In this document: positions 54,961-63,694 of the stretch, piece by piece
Numbering within the stretch: the first letter of the stretch is position 1
How the letters are laid out: each line of letters starts with the position of its first letter
NCBI GenBank assembly: GCA_963821755.1
Contig: CAWGEX010000003.1
Span: 496,001 to 560,000 of the forward strand
Direction of reading: 5' to 3'
DNA length: 64,000 nt
Source of the DNA: Bog-473 sp963821755
GTDB lineage: Bacteria; Actinomycetota; Acidimicrobiia; Acidimicrobiales; RAAP-2
Notes under the pieces: model-generated
Told to the model about the DNA's origin: nothing
What the model saw: the letters and a program-made list of their open reading frames with translations, nothing else
Databases searched by the model: none
Program-made: the position numbers and the translations under genes

Positions 54961-55134
54961 CTAACCGGACGGAGGCAACCTGTCCCGTTCCGATCCGGAA
55001 TCTCTGCGGGTGCTGAGGCAGTTGTTGCACGCCCATCGACCTTCCGAAGCCACCCACCCGTGCTTGCGAGCTTCGGGCTCAGTCGAACCCGCTCCGCAGG
55101 ATTGGCAGGTGACGAGATCCGCTGGTTCAGTCAT
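54961..55134 (-). CDS. 57-residue zinc-ribbon protein
   Basis: Not found by length-limited searches but well supported: CQSC and CNNC lie 26 residues apart, as in a treble-clef or ribbon zinc site, with a conserved-looking Gly-Trp between them and a basic tail. TAGAGT lies exactly 6 nt before the ATG at 55134, matching the leaderless pattern of this genome. The role is unknown. Confidence 0.6.
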   Translation of the reverse strand: MTEPADLVTCQSCGAGSTEPEARKHGWVASEGRWACNNCLSTRRDSGSERDRLPPSG

Positions 55135-55592
55135 TTTGCGACTCTATCGGGATCGGCACCATGCGCTGACGGTCACCGGTGGCCGTCCACACGATCTATA
55201 GCGCGGTCGAGCGCAGGGACACCATTGCATGGTAGCGCCCAGGCCCACAGACGGCGGGTGCTGGCGGTTGGCCTATATGAGAACCCCGGCAGCCAGGGTG
55301 GGCCCCGGACAGAGCCATTTGCGTAGCCGGCCGCAGCCCGCCACCAACTTGAACCCCGCCAGCACCGCCTGCCACCAAGATCCCTTTCCAATCGCGCCCA
55401 CTTTGCAGTACTTCGACGTTCACCGGGCTGAACGCAGAACCACGTCCCCTTCGATGCACCGTCGCGCCAAGCGAATTCGACAGTAAGGGGAACACAAGGT
55501 GAACACTGCGTGATCGAGTGAGGTGGATCTTGTTCTGGATCTTGTTTGCTGGCGGCATCCCCTCTTATTGTGCGCCGCAAAGGGAGTCCCGG
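55135..55592. other. Intergenic, no gene seen
   Basis: Contains the shared divergent promoter space of the zinc-ribbon gene and the surface protein gene. Minus-strand frames here have no motif. Confidence 0.4.
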
Positions 55593-56396
55593 ATGTGGTT
55601 AGGAGCAGTTATCGATAGGTTCGGTTTTGCCTCCAGAACGTCACGATTCGCCCCCTGTGGAGGGCCCGGTCGGAGAACCATTGTGTGTCTGTTTGTCGCC
55701 ATCGCCCTCACCGGTGCCAATGCGCTCGCTATTACCGCGCTCTACGGGTCACTGGCAGGTGCTGCGTCGGCTGCGGTGGCACACGTAAGAGAAGACGACG
55801 ACCACCGTGCGTGCCAAGGGCACACAGGCGACCCGTATTATCCGTCCGCCGGCTTCGGCCCAGCCATAAAGACAGTCATGGTCACCGAACCCGGTGGCAC
55901 CACCCAAAATTACTCGACCACCGACGCGAGTACGCGAGGCACCGAATTCGGGATCATCCAAAGGGCTACCGTCGCCGTAACCATCAGCTGGGACCCCAGG
56001 ACGTTCATTGGGAGCACCGTGGACCAGGTCCGGGACTGCGTGTATTCGAGCCGGGACCCCTGGAAGTCGCACGACGGGTCGGGAAGAGAACTCGGGACCC
56101 CATCCGACACGGAGCTGAAACCGGCTCCCAACAACGGTACATTCACCACATTCCTTACGATCACCGAGTCGCCGGGGACGACGGTGTGCGACAAGGGAAG
56201 AATCTCTGGCACGCCGGTCCGGGGCACGGGGAACACCGGTACCGAGAACACAGCCCAGATCTGTTTCACCGTCCAGATGCCAGCGGTGACTCCGGAGGTC
56301 TCGTCCTCGATCATGCTCCCCATTGCGGCCACCGGATTGATTGCTGTCGCTAGCGCTCTAACGTACCGACGTCGGCGTCACGCTGGGGTGGCGTAA
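55593..56396 (+). CDS. Secreted, C-terminally membrane-anchored surface protein
   Basis: 267 residues. N-terminal hydrophobic stretch (IVCLFVAIALTGANALAITA) fits a signal peptide; the mature region is Thr/Gly/Ser-rich and contains four or five cysteines (HRACQGH, VRDCVYSS, TTVCDKG, AQICFTV); the end is a membrane helix followed by YRRRRHAG, the layout of wall- or membrane-anchored proteins, but without an LPxTG-type motif. The ATG at 55593 has AAGGGAG 7 nt upstream. Confidence 0.7.
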   Translation: MWLGAVIDRFGFASRTSRFAPCGGPGRRTIVCLFVAIALTGANALAITALYGSLAGAASAAVAHVREDDDHRACQGHTGDPYYPSAGFGPAIKTVMVTEPGGTTQNYSTTDASTRGTEFGIIQRATVAVTISWDPRTFIGSTVDQVRDCVYSSRDPWKSHDGSGRELGTPSDTELKPAPNNGTFTTFLTITESPGTTVCDKGRISGTPVRGTGNTGTENTAQICFTVQMPAVTPEVSSSIMLPIAATGLIAVASALTYRRRRHAGVA

Positions 56397-56565
56397 TCGC
56401 AATCACAACGACTGCCGACCACCTGACAATTTCCCGGGACCATCGATTGACATTTCCGCACATGTGCCAGAACGTGAGGATCTCTGGCTCGACTGCTCCA
56501 ACGGCGACGAACGGATAGGGACGACGACCACTTTTTCCATGAGACGCGTGGGAAGGTCCCTCACA
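56397..56565. other. Convergent spacer, no gene seen
   Basis: Separates the surface protein gene from the LOG-type gene on the other strand; no clear terminator hairpin. Confidence 0.35.
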
Positions 56566-57042
56566 TCAACCGGCAGCCAGCGTGACTGCAGCTTCTGCTG
56601 CATCCAATGGGTTCTCCATGACGACGATCCCGGTATCGACCTTGCCATCAGGTCTGACGAGGGTCCATGTACCAATCCCGATCACAGGAGTCCCCAAGCG
56701 GAGGGCAAGCGCCACCTCGGAAAGGGTGCCGTACTCACCGTCGACCGCGATCACTGCGGCCGCAGAACGAACGACAAGGGCATTGCGGGCTTCACCGAGG
56801 CCCGTTGGAATGACGACGTCCACCCAGGGGTTGGCCGAGGAGGGATCAGCTCCTGGAAGAATCCCGACCGTTGTACCACTCGCCGACTTGGCTCCGCGGC
56901 AAGCTGCGCCCATGACCCCCATAAGGCCACCACAGACCACGACGGCGCCGAGCTGAGCAAGGGCGGCGCCCACCTCCTCGGCGATCACTTCGACCGAGGC
57001 TGGTGCGTCGCCCGCCCCGATGACGGCAATCTGGACGGGCAC
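56566..57042 (-). CDS. TIGR00725/LOG-like Rossmann protein
   Basis: 158 residues. VVVCGGLMGVMGAACRGAKS, GTTVGILPGADPSSANPWVD and GEYGTLSEVALALRLGTPVI are the hallmarks of the TIGR00725 group, related to DprA and to cytokinin-type LOG lysine decarboxylase-like proteins. The usual PGGYGT(L/T)xE motif appears as DGEYGTLSE, so nucleotide hydrolysis is uncertain. The GTG at 57042 has TACGCT 7 nt upstream. Confidence 0.85.
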   Translation of the reverse strand: MPVQIAVIGAGDAPASVEVIAEEVGAALAQLGAVVVCGGLMGVMGAACRGAKSASGTTVGILPGADPSSANPWVDVVIPTGLGEARNALVVRSAAAVIAVDGEYGTLSEVALALRLGTPVIGIGTWTLVRPDGKVDTGIVVMENPLDAAEAAVTLAAG

Positions 57043-57291
57043 TATTGAAAGCGTAGGTCAATGTTCCAGTGATCCCACCACTTGGGATACCTACGATCAG
57101 GTGAGTGCAATCGCAATGGTCTGACAACGTCGACCTGTCTGACTCAACACGGGTGACGGCTTAGTTCTGCCGAGGTGTCAGATTCAAAGCATCACCAGGG
57201 ATTCATCCCGCGAGGCCGCCGCGGTCATCAGAAACATTCGTCGCGTAGTTGCGACAGCGCCCACAATCCGATCACGGTGAGCGGGGCCGAC

Positions 57292-57975
57292 TCAGTTTGA
57301 CAGAGTCCGGACCACCGGCCGGTTTGCGCGCGTTCTCTTGGAGTCCTCCCGACCGTAGGAGGGCTCCAAGATCTGAGTTTCATGCCCCGCACAAAGCCCG
57401 AACGCCGACTTCGGGTCTGACTCACCTTCGCAGGCTCTGCCTTCGTGCTCCCCGTCGTATCCGTCGGCCCAACATCCGGCGTCGACCCCACGCATCGATA
57501 ACCGCGCCCGCTCGAACTCAACTACCTGACGCCAACGTGCCGCAGCTTGAATGTAGTCCCGAGGAATACCGAAGGTTTCATACTCTTCGTATGAATATTG
57601 AAGTTCTCTTTTGCGCTCCTCGTAGTCGGGGATTCGGATAATCATTTCAGCCACCATCAAATCCAACTCGGCCTGAGTTAAGGAACGAGCTCTGTCGTAC
57701 GCTCCGGCAATAGTGATGGCCGCTGCGTGCCGCTCCTGACTGTTGGCGTGGACCCGTACGAATTTGCTCGCCAATTGATGTGCCAGTTCAGCCTGCGTCT
57801 CTCGCGCTCGCTGTGCAGCCAGGAATCGCCTCAGGGCTTCGTCCAATTCTGGACAACCCTCGCTGGTCGCAGCACCCGATATTGACGATATACCTAGCAA
57901 CTCAACGACACTTTTCGGCTGCGGCTGCGGCCGACGCCCTAGAAATGTCACCCCAAACTTGTACAATTGCCTCAT
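57292..57975 (-). CDS. Hypothetical 227-residue protein
   Basis: Helical, charged protein with YDRARSLTQAELDLMVAEMI and YEEYETFGIPRDYIQAAARW in the middle; three or four Cys/His near the end (GCWADGYDGEHEGRACEG) are possible metal ligands. Starts ATG with AAAGG just upstream. Family not recognised; the long C-terminal tail is low complexity and could include non-coding read-through. Confidence 0.5.
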   Translation of the reverse strand: MRQLYKFGVTFLGRRPQPQPKSVVELLGISSISGAATSEGCPELDEALRRFLAAQRARETQAELAHQLASKFVRVHANSQERHAAAITIAGAYDRARSLTQAELDLMVAEMIIRIPDYEERKRELQYSYEEYETFGIPRDYIQAAARWRQVVEFERARLSMRGVDAGCWADGYDGEHEGRACEGESDPKSAFGLCAGHETQILEPSYGREDSKRTRANRPVVRTLSN

Positions 57976-58470
57976 CCTTTGGAGGATGGACGCTAGGACT
58001 AAGGCGGGACCCCGCCTAGCGCCACCCGGCTCATGGCGGCGCTTGTCGAGCGAGTGTCGGTCCGCTCGACATCGGGGTTGCTGTCCCCTAGCGCCGATGT
58101 TGCAGCAACCGGGGCCGACAAGTAACTACACCTGATTCGCAACGTCCCAGACGGTAGGCGCGTCCTGTACGCAATTCACTAGACATTGGAGTCTGGAAAC
58201 GGGGTGGGACGCCCCAGAGCCTAGGGCCGACCAGGATTAAGTCACCGCACGAGGCGAGCCGGAATTCGCCGAGACGGCGGGGATTTCTGGACGTCAGTCG
58301 CCAAAGCGTCAACCCCAATGGACGCTGCAGGTGCCCTCACTCGCTGACTCAACAAGCGAATAGAGAGCACCACCAGCGGCAACCGGGAAATCCCGAGATC
58401 TCCCTGGTGGAGAGCAGGGAGATTGGATTACACTAAAAAACCCCAGGTGGGCTGGACACGTGGCTGAAGG
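57976..58470. other. Intergenic with hairpin before the 58471 gene
   Basis: A stem at 58370-58410 (CCACCAG / CTGGTGG) encloses a second one (CGGG-AAAT-CCCG). TACACT at 58428-58433 could be the -10 box of the following gene. No other feature seen. Confidence 0.4.
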
Positions 58471-59040
58471 ATGGTGGTTGATCTGCGTTCGAGGAAAAGG
58501 GCCTCAGTGGTGGCCGACCCGCAGAATCTCAACGGACAGCTCGCAACGACCGTAAGTGACCGACAGCCGGAGTCTTCCCCTGGTCTGGAAATCGGCAGCC
58601 TTTTCGTAAAGGCCCAGCGATTTGCCGACGAGACTGCCAGGGAGGCGGAGCGAAAGGCACAGGAGGTCATCTTTGCCGCCGAAGCAAAGGCAGCCGAGAT
58701 AATTCAGCGGGCAACGGCCGCAGAATGGGCTGCCCGGGCGAAGAACGCCTCGGATCAAGCTGAAGAGGCAGCGATCACCGAGCATGATGGGCAGCAGGCT
58801 GGGACGATCACGCCGCAAGCACAGGCACAGGTTCCGCCCGAGGCCATCGCCACTCTCTCGGCAGCCATCGAGGAGTTTGCCGACGCGAATCGCACGTTGT
58901 CCGCAGAGCTCGTCAAGCTACGGCTGGCGTTGGGTGAGTCGTCGGCTGCGGTCCCGGAGGGTCAACACTTGCACCCTGAAGGTACCGCTCTCACATCGAA
59001 CAGTACGAACGGAGCACTGCTACTGCCCAGTAGCGGATAG
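58471..59040 (+). CDS. Coiled-coil protein, DivIVA-like composition
   Basis: 189 residues. RFADETAREAERKAQEVIFA and EAKAAEIIQRATAAEWAARA form a long Ala/Glu/Lys helix typical of DivIVA-like or ATP-synthase-b-like coiled coils; a second helix (ATLSAAIEEFADANRTLSAE) follows; the ends are Ser/Thr/Pro-rich. The N-terminal DivIVA signature is absent. ATG 58471 follows GAAGG closely. Possibly a cytoskeletal or membrane-associated scaffold. Confidence 0.6.
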   Translation: MVVDLRSRKRASVVADPQNLNGQLATTVSDRQPESSPGLEIGSLFVKAQRFADETAREAERKAQEVIFAAEAKAAEIIQRATAAEWAARAKNASDQAEEAAITEHDGQQAGTITPQAQAQVPPEAIATLSAAIEEFADANRTLSAELVKLRLALGESSAAVPEGQHLHPEGTALTSNSTNGALLLPSSG

Positions 59041-59755
59041 AGGAGGACGTCCCGTCCGGCCGTCGATAATTCGATCGTTTGGAGGACTCCCCAGAGCTCG
59101 AGCAGGCGCCAGACCGCTAAGGGCATGGAAGCCCGCCGTTTGGAGTGCAGCATTTACCTACCTCGACCCGTGACCACCCATGAAGAGCGCGCGGGCTCAG
59201 GCGTCGGCGCATGATTGACAATGTTGTGGACAAGGAACTCGCCGACACCGGCCGTGATTTCCTGCAGCATTTTCCGTCGGCTCGGGTCGTATTTCAGGAC
59301 GCCAAGAGCGGGTAGACAGCTGGCCTTACACCTGGGTCGGTCCTCGTGACGTGCCTAAAATCGAAGTCTTCCGCCCTTTGTCGATACGTTGAAGCTTCTC
59401 CGACTGAACGACTACTGGGCCGACGGACACTGCAGCCACTGCTGAAGCAACGGGCACGCGGCAGTTCGACCTCCCCAAGCTCCTCCTCGCGGAACCTTTC
59501 TGGTGGTCTGCCTCGCTACTTCTGCCCAGACATGACGAGCACCAGCAGGAGACTGCCCACACCTTTTCTTGATCGACGGGACCGCTTGTCGCTCCTCTCA
59601 GTGGGAAGGAAGACCAAAGTCGCTCCAAGTATTTGCTCCCAGGATCGAGGCGACACGGCATCGTGACCATCATCATCGACCACCCGACACCGCGGGATGA
59701 GACTGCCGATATCAGTTCCATGAGCGGCGCGACATCTCCAAAGTTGAGTTGCCAT

Positions 59756-59853
59756 TTTCATAGAAACGGGATACGGGAAAGCAATATCACCTGACGCCAG
59801 TTTACAAAAAATGACATCCCACTTTAATAGAAACAATATACGGGAAAGCGATA
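59756..59853 (+). repeat. Two ~31-bp direct repeats, 67 bp apart
   Basis: Copies at 59756-59786 and 59823-59853 share TAGAAAC....TACGGGAAAGC. The spacing is about six helical turns, compatible with binding of one regulator at two sites. Confidence 0.6.
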
Positions 59854-59896
59854 GCGGCCCTTTTGCGACCCCTTGCAACGGGGGCATTGATGCATT

Positions 59897-59930
59897 AAAC
59901 ACTCGGTTCTTAAAACACTCGGTTCTTAAA
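59897..59930 (+). repeat. 16-bp tandem repeat AAACACTCGGTTCTTA x2
   Basis: Two identical copies of AAACACTCGGTTCTT start at 59897 and 59913. They lie about 140 bases before the first secreted-protein gene and may be activator or repressor half-sites. Confidence 0.6.
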
Positions 59931-60065
59931 CTTGGTATTAATTTCTAATATAGGCGTTGCGCATGATCGCTCATGAGGGTTCCGCAGAAAGGAACCATGG
60001 GGCGAACGGTCAGGAGATGTCCCACCGAAAAACAAAACCCAAAAAACAAGGAGATGGAAACCAAA

Positions 60066-60566
60066 ATGAAACGATTCATGTCTAAGAAATTTGTGACGAT
60101 TGGCATCGTCACGGGGCTGGTCCTGGGCGGTGCCGGAGCGGCAATCGCCTTCGTAACCCTTACTGGATCCGGGTCCGGGACCGGCACTACCACCGGCGGA
60201 GCGACGACGCCTCAGACAATCTCGTTGTCCGTCCACATTGCAAGCAATCCCCCGATCCTTCCGGGCGGGTCGGCCGTAGTGACTTTCGACGCGAACAACC
60301 CCGCGGCCAACAATGTGGAGGTCACCACCATCTCGTTCGGGAACGTCACCTCGACCGACACGGCTTGCAACAACGTGATACACAACGCCCTGATCAGCCC
60401 GTTCCAGTTCAGTATGGCCACTGTCACTGAAAATCAGATCGTTCCTCCGGCCACAACGAATTACGTGTTGAACACGCCAGGGACGCTCAACTGGGCAAAC
60501 GAGTTGGGCCAGGACCAGACCCCCTGTCTCGGCAAGAACCTGACACTGACGGTGAACACCCCGTAG
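60066..60566 (+). CDS. Small exported beta-sandwich protein (TasA/SipW-substrate-like)
   Basis: 166 residues. Basic start (MKRFMSKK), hydrophobic helix (FVTIGIVTGLVLGGAGAAIA), then GSGSGTGTTTGGATTP and a beta domain with PPILPGGSAVVTFDANNPAA and two or three Cys. The pattern resembles exported actinobacterial proteins whose signal helix ends A.AF/YxT and whose mature part has an LPGGS...NP core, loosely like SipW-processed TasA. I chose ATG 60066, 12 nt after AAGGAG; the ATG at 60053 abuts that site. Confidence 0.65.
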   Translation: MKRFMSKKFVTIGIVTGLVLGGAGAAIAFVTLTGSGSGTGTTTGGATTPQTISLSVHIASNPPILPGGSAVVTFDANNPAANNVEVTTISFGNVTSTDTACNNVIHNALISPFQFSMATVTENQIVPPATTNYVLNTPGTLNWANELGQDQTPCLGKNLTLTVNTP

Positions 60567-60570
60567 TAGC

Positions 60571-60613
60571 GACATATGTGGAGTGCTGGATTCTGTTTGC
60601 TTCTCCACATGTC
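60571..60613 (+). terminator. Hairpin after the first secreted-protein gene
   Basis: GACATATGTGGAG pairs with CTCCACATGTC around an 18-nt loop. There is no T-run after it, so termination would be weak or factor-dependent; an RNA-processing role is possible. Confidence 0.4.
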
Positions 60614-60839
60614 AACCCGGTCTTGAGGCCGAGCCGCGGAGTGAACCTCTGTGGCTCGGCCCATTGCCGCTTGCTCCCTTCACACGAAATGAGCGGAATG
60701 AGGAAAGAGACGACTCGGACCAGCGCACGTCAGGGCGCGCGCGACCCGTCGCCAAACAGCGGCCTGTGCTCTTGGCCCTTGCTCAGCCTTCCCGCGAACG
60801 TGCTCCGGCCTTCCGCGAGCGCGCTTCGATCCTCGTCCC

Positions 60840-62144
60840 GTGTTCTCTGAGATACTCGAAACCCTCGACGTCGTCGGCGAAGGGCTGCCGGCTTCTCGAG
60901 TTCCTCTGCTGGGATCTGTGAACGCTCCCCAGTCCAGGAACGACGCACCGGCCGCGGACGAGCTCGCCCTATTCGAGGAAGAGAGTGACTCCCTGGCCCT
61001 GACAGCTGACGATTCCCCGGACGAACCGCTCGGCGCCCACGTGACGGGAGGAGATCCCCTCCTGTCCGTCGAAGGGCGGGCTGTCCACGCGAGGAACGGT
61101 CGGGTCCCATCCGACCTGCCGCTCGGCGCCCACGTGATGGGAGGAGATCCCCTCCTGTCCGTCGAGGGGCGGGCTGTCCACGCCAGGAACGGTCGGGTCC
61201 CATCCGACCTGCCGCTCGGCGCCCACGTGATGGGAGGAGATCCCCTCCTGTCCGTCGAGGGGCGGGCTGTCCACGCCAGGAACGGTCGGGTCCCATCCGA
61301 CCTGCCGCTCGGCGCCCACGTGATGGGAGGAGATCCCCTCCTGTCCGTCGAGGGGCGGGCTGTCCACGCGAGGAACGGTCGGATCCCATCTGGGGGGCCG
61401 GCTCGCGCCAATCTGACCGTCGGAGACATCCCTGCGCTCGACTGTGCCTCCGAGGGCGGAACCGGTTCTGCCAGCACCATCGAGGTGCTGACCACCACGG
61501 ACGGGAGCACTTCCCCTTCCAAATCCGGGCCACAACCACCGGTCAGTGCCGTCTCGGACTCGCCCGTCACGGTCGAGGCGCACAGCACTCCGTCCCGGGA
61601 TGCACATGCCAGGAAGCGTCAGGCGCTTGCATCAAACCGGCAGAGCGCCCGTGCCACCGCCCGCCGCCGGTGGCGGCTCGTCCCGCTCGCCGGTGCCGCT
61701 AGCGCGGTAGCCGTAGGCCTTGGCGTTGGGAGCGCAGTAGCCATCCTCGTCAGCCATGGCGGCTCGGGCAGCGGTCAAACGACCGCAGCAGGCCCAGTCG
61801 ACGTCTCGGTGGCCGCAACGACCGGGAATGCCGACCTGCTTCCAGGTCGCACTGGGGCTGCCTACTTCACGCTGCACAACGCCGCCTCTTCCAGCGCCAC
61901 GTTCGACCAGGTCGTCTCCGGTGCCAGAGTCGTCTCCGACAACACCGGACTTTGCGCAAGCAGCTACGTCAGTATTGCGCAGACGTTGCCCTATAGCTTC
62001 TCGCCCGCGCTAACAGTCAGCCCAGGCGGCACGAGCGGGGTCCAGTCCATCGCCAACATGGTGGCGCTCGCCCCGAACGCACCCAGCACGTGTCAGGGCG
62101 TGACGTTCACCGTGACCTTCACTCTCTCAGGACGGTCGTCATGA
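60840..62144 (+). CDS. Membrane-anchored protein with four 31-residue cytoplasmic repeats
   Basis: 434 residues. Residues ~63-185 are four near-identical copies of a 31-residue unit (LPLGAHVMGGDPLLSVEGRA then VHARNGRVPSD). A Ser/Arg-rich stretch leads to a membrane helix (PLAGAASAVAVGLGVGSAVAI, ~residue 280-300), after which an external beta domain (DLLPGRTGAAYFTLHNAASS) resembles the LPGGS...NP domain of the preceding gene. The large domain before the helix would stay in the cytoplasm. GTG start without clear ribosome binding site. Minus-strand frames over the repeat are shadows. Confidence 0.65.
   Translation: MFSEILETLDVVGEGLPASRVPLLGSVNAPQSRNDAPAADELALFEEESDSLALTADDSPDEPLGAHVTGGDPLLSVEGRAVHARNGRVPSDLPLGAHVMGGDPLLSVEGRAVHARNGRVPSDLPLGAHVMGGDPLLSVEGRAVHARNGRVPSDLPLGAHVMGGDPLLSVEGRAVHARNGRIPSGGPARANLTVGDIPALDCASEGGTGSASTIEVLTTTDGSTSPSKSGPQPPVSAVSDSPVTVEAHSTPSRDAHARKRQALASNRQSARATARRRWRLVPLAGAASAVAVGLGVGSAVAILVSHGGSGSGQTTAAGPVDVSVAATTGNADLLPGRTGAAYFTLHNAASSSATFDQVVSGARVVSDNTGLCASSYVSIAQTLPYSFSPALTVSPGGTSGVQSIANMVALAPNAPSTCQGVTFTVTFTLSGRSS
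61026..61393 (+). repeat. Four tandem 93-bp repeats
   Basis: Units start near 61026, 61119, 61212 and 61305. The middle copies are almost identical, so the array is young. 93 is a multiple of three, so gain or loss of units keeps the frame. Confidence 0.9.
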
Positions 62145-63694
62145 GGCGGCGACGCCACTTTCACGGCGAAGTGGATCGGCAAGGGATACTCAGCGGGTTC
62201 GAGTCGTCGGTTAGGGCGAAGCTCGGCCAGGGCGGTGCTCACTCTTGGCGGCCCAAGCACGTAAGGACCCAAGATGGCCGCATCCGTCGCTTCCGCAGTC
62301 CGGTCGTCCTGTTCGTCTGTGCATTCATTTTCGCTTCGGGTACTGCAGCCTTTGCCTACACGATGGCCCCCGGAGGCGGGACCGGGCACGCACAAGCCGT
62401 GACGCTGAACTCCCCCGGTCCTGGCAGCGCCTCGAAACCTACGACGACGAGCCTGTCTCTGACCTGGGAGGCGTCGTCGGGATTGCCCCCTGGTGGCGGG
62501 TACCTGGTCTTGCGGAGCACGTCGTCCGGAGGGCCGTACTCAAAGGTCTCCAGTGGAACGTGTAACCAGGTAACTACTTTGGTTTCGGCGGCGACGTCAT
62601 GCACGGACACGGGTCTGACAGTGGGTACGACCTATTACTACGAGGTGGAGGCCGCCTACTACAACTTCAGTACACTCTGGGTGAGTGGGCCCGACTCCCA
62701 ATTCTCGGGTACGACCAGCCAGCCTCCGATCAACCCCGGTACCACCGGCCACGCTCCGGCGATCACAAGCGCAAGCTCGACGAGCTTCTTCGCAGGCAGC
62801 GTAGGCAGCTTCCAGGCGACCGCGTCAGGCAGTCCCGCGCCCACGTTCTCGAACACGGCGTTCAGCGGCTGCACTCCGTCCACCTTGCCCTCTGGCGTTA
62901 CGTTCTCCAGCAATGGCCTCCTGTCCGGCGCCCCTGGCGCGGGCGCAGTTGGTACCTACACCGTGTGCATCGACGCCGCGAGCGGCGTCAGTCCGAATGC
63001 CACCCAGAAGTTCACACTCACGATTGACACCGAAACACTTGTGATTAGCTCGGGGGCCGTATCGGGTGCCACATCAAGCACCCCAAACCTCGGCCCGATC
63101 ACGGTGCGACGCCAGACCGGCTCCGGTACTCCGATCACGACCGGCGGTGCTCTGACGGTGAATCTGACGAGTAGCCCCTCAAGTGGGGCGACCTTTGGAT
63201 TGTCTCAGTTCGCTTCGGCACCAGTGACAAGCATCACCATCCCAAGTAGTCAGAGCACCGCCACTTTCTGGTATGGGTTGACGACCACCGGCGGACCTAC
63301 GATCACGGCGTCCGCCACGAACTACGTGTCCGGTACGCAGCTGGAGACGATCACGACGGCCCCGGCGGGTTTGGGCATGGCACTTGCCGCCGGAAGCACC
63401 GGTAGTCCAGTGATCTTGTGTGGACCGCCCAGTGCGAGCTACACCTGCCACGTGACAGGAGTCGGGACCTCTGGAATTCTTGTCTTCTCCGTCACTTTCT
63501 GGAACTCCGGCAAGAGTCCAGTCGTCTACAGTGCAACCCAGGCGTCGACGGTCAACGACAGCGCTCACAGTACTGCCGGTGTCACCATCAACGCGAATGC
63601 GGCGGGGTCGAGTCCGAACGGGGTCACTGCTCCTTTGGGCACTTCGACACTGACCTTTGGCCCGTACACGCTGACGATCAACGTCGGCTCATGA
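62141..63694 (+). CDS. Large secreted/anchored protein with FN3-like and Ig-like domains
   Basis: 517 residues. The ATG at 62141 overlaps the stop of the preceding gene (ATGA). A basic N-terminus precedes a hydrophobic helix (VVLFVCAFIFASGTAAFAYT). Residues ~85-180 read as a fibronectin type III domain (SLSLTWEASSG, GTTYYYEVEAAY), then a putative Ig-like domain (SGVTFSSNGLLSG, VGTYTVCIDAASG) and two further beta domains follow. The last resembles the external domains of the two upstream genes. Expected at the surface together with them. Confidence 0.7.
   Translation: MRRRRHFHGEVDRQGILSGFESSVRAKLGQGGAHSWRPKHVRTQDGRIRRFRSPVVLFVCAFIFASGTAAFAYTMAPGGGTGHAQAVTLNSPGPGSASKPTTTSLSLTWEASSGLPPGGGYLVLRSTSSGGPYSKVSSGTCNQVTTLVSAATSCTDTGLTVGTTYYYEVEAAYYNFSTLWVSGPDSQFSGTTSQPPINPGTTGHAPAITSASSTSFFAGSVGSFQATASGSPAPTFSNTAFSGCTPSTLPSGVTFSSNGLLSGAPGAGAVGTYTVCIDAASGVSPNATQKFTLTIDTETLVISSGAVSGATSSTPNLGPITVRRQTGSGTPITTGGALTVNLTSSPSSGATFGLSQFASAPVTSITIPSSQSTATFWYGLTTTGGPTITASATNYVSGTQLETITTAPAGLGMALAAGSTGSPVILCGPPSASYTCHVTGVGTSGILVFSVTFWNSGKSPVVYSATQASTVNDSAHSTAGVTINANAAGSSPNGVTAPLGTSTLTFGPYTLTINVGS

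Larger units (their letters stand above)
59041..60065. other. 1-kb non-coding region with AT-rich repeats
   Basis: A 34-codon frame at 59211-59315 is too short to support. From about 59750 the sequence becomes clearly AT-richer than the rest of the window and carries two repeat families (59756-59853 and 59897-59930) in front of the secreted-protein cluster. Confidence 0.45.

Noticed and set aside
61026..61393. Tandem repeats considered as a CRISPR array.
   Set aside because: Units are contiguous without unique spacers, are 93 bp long and keep a coding frame.
60680..61607. Three long minus-strand frames over the 93-bp tandem repeats (up to 302 codons).
   Set aside because: The repeat happens to be open in several frames. 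Only the plus frame continues into a membrane helix and a domain shared with the neighbouring genes.
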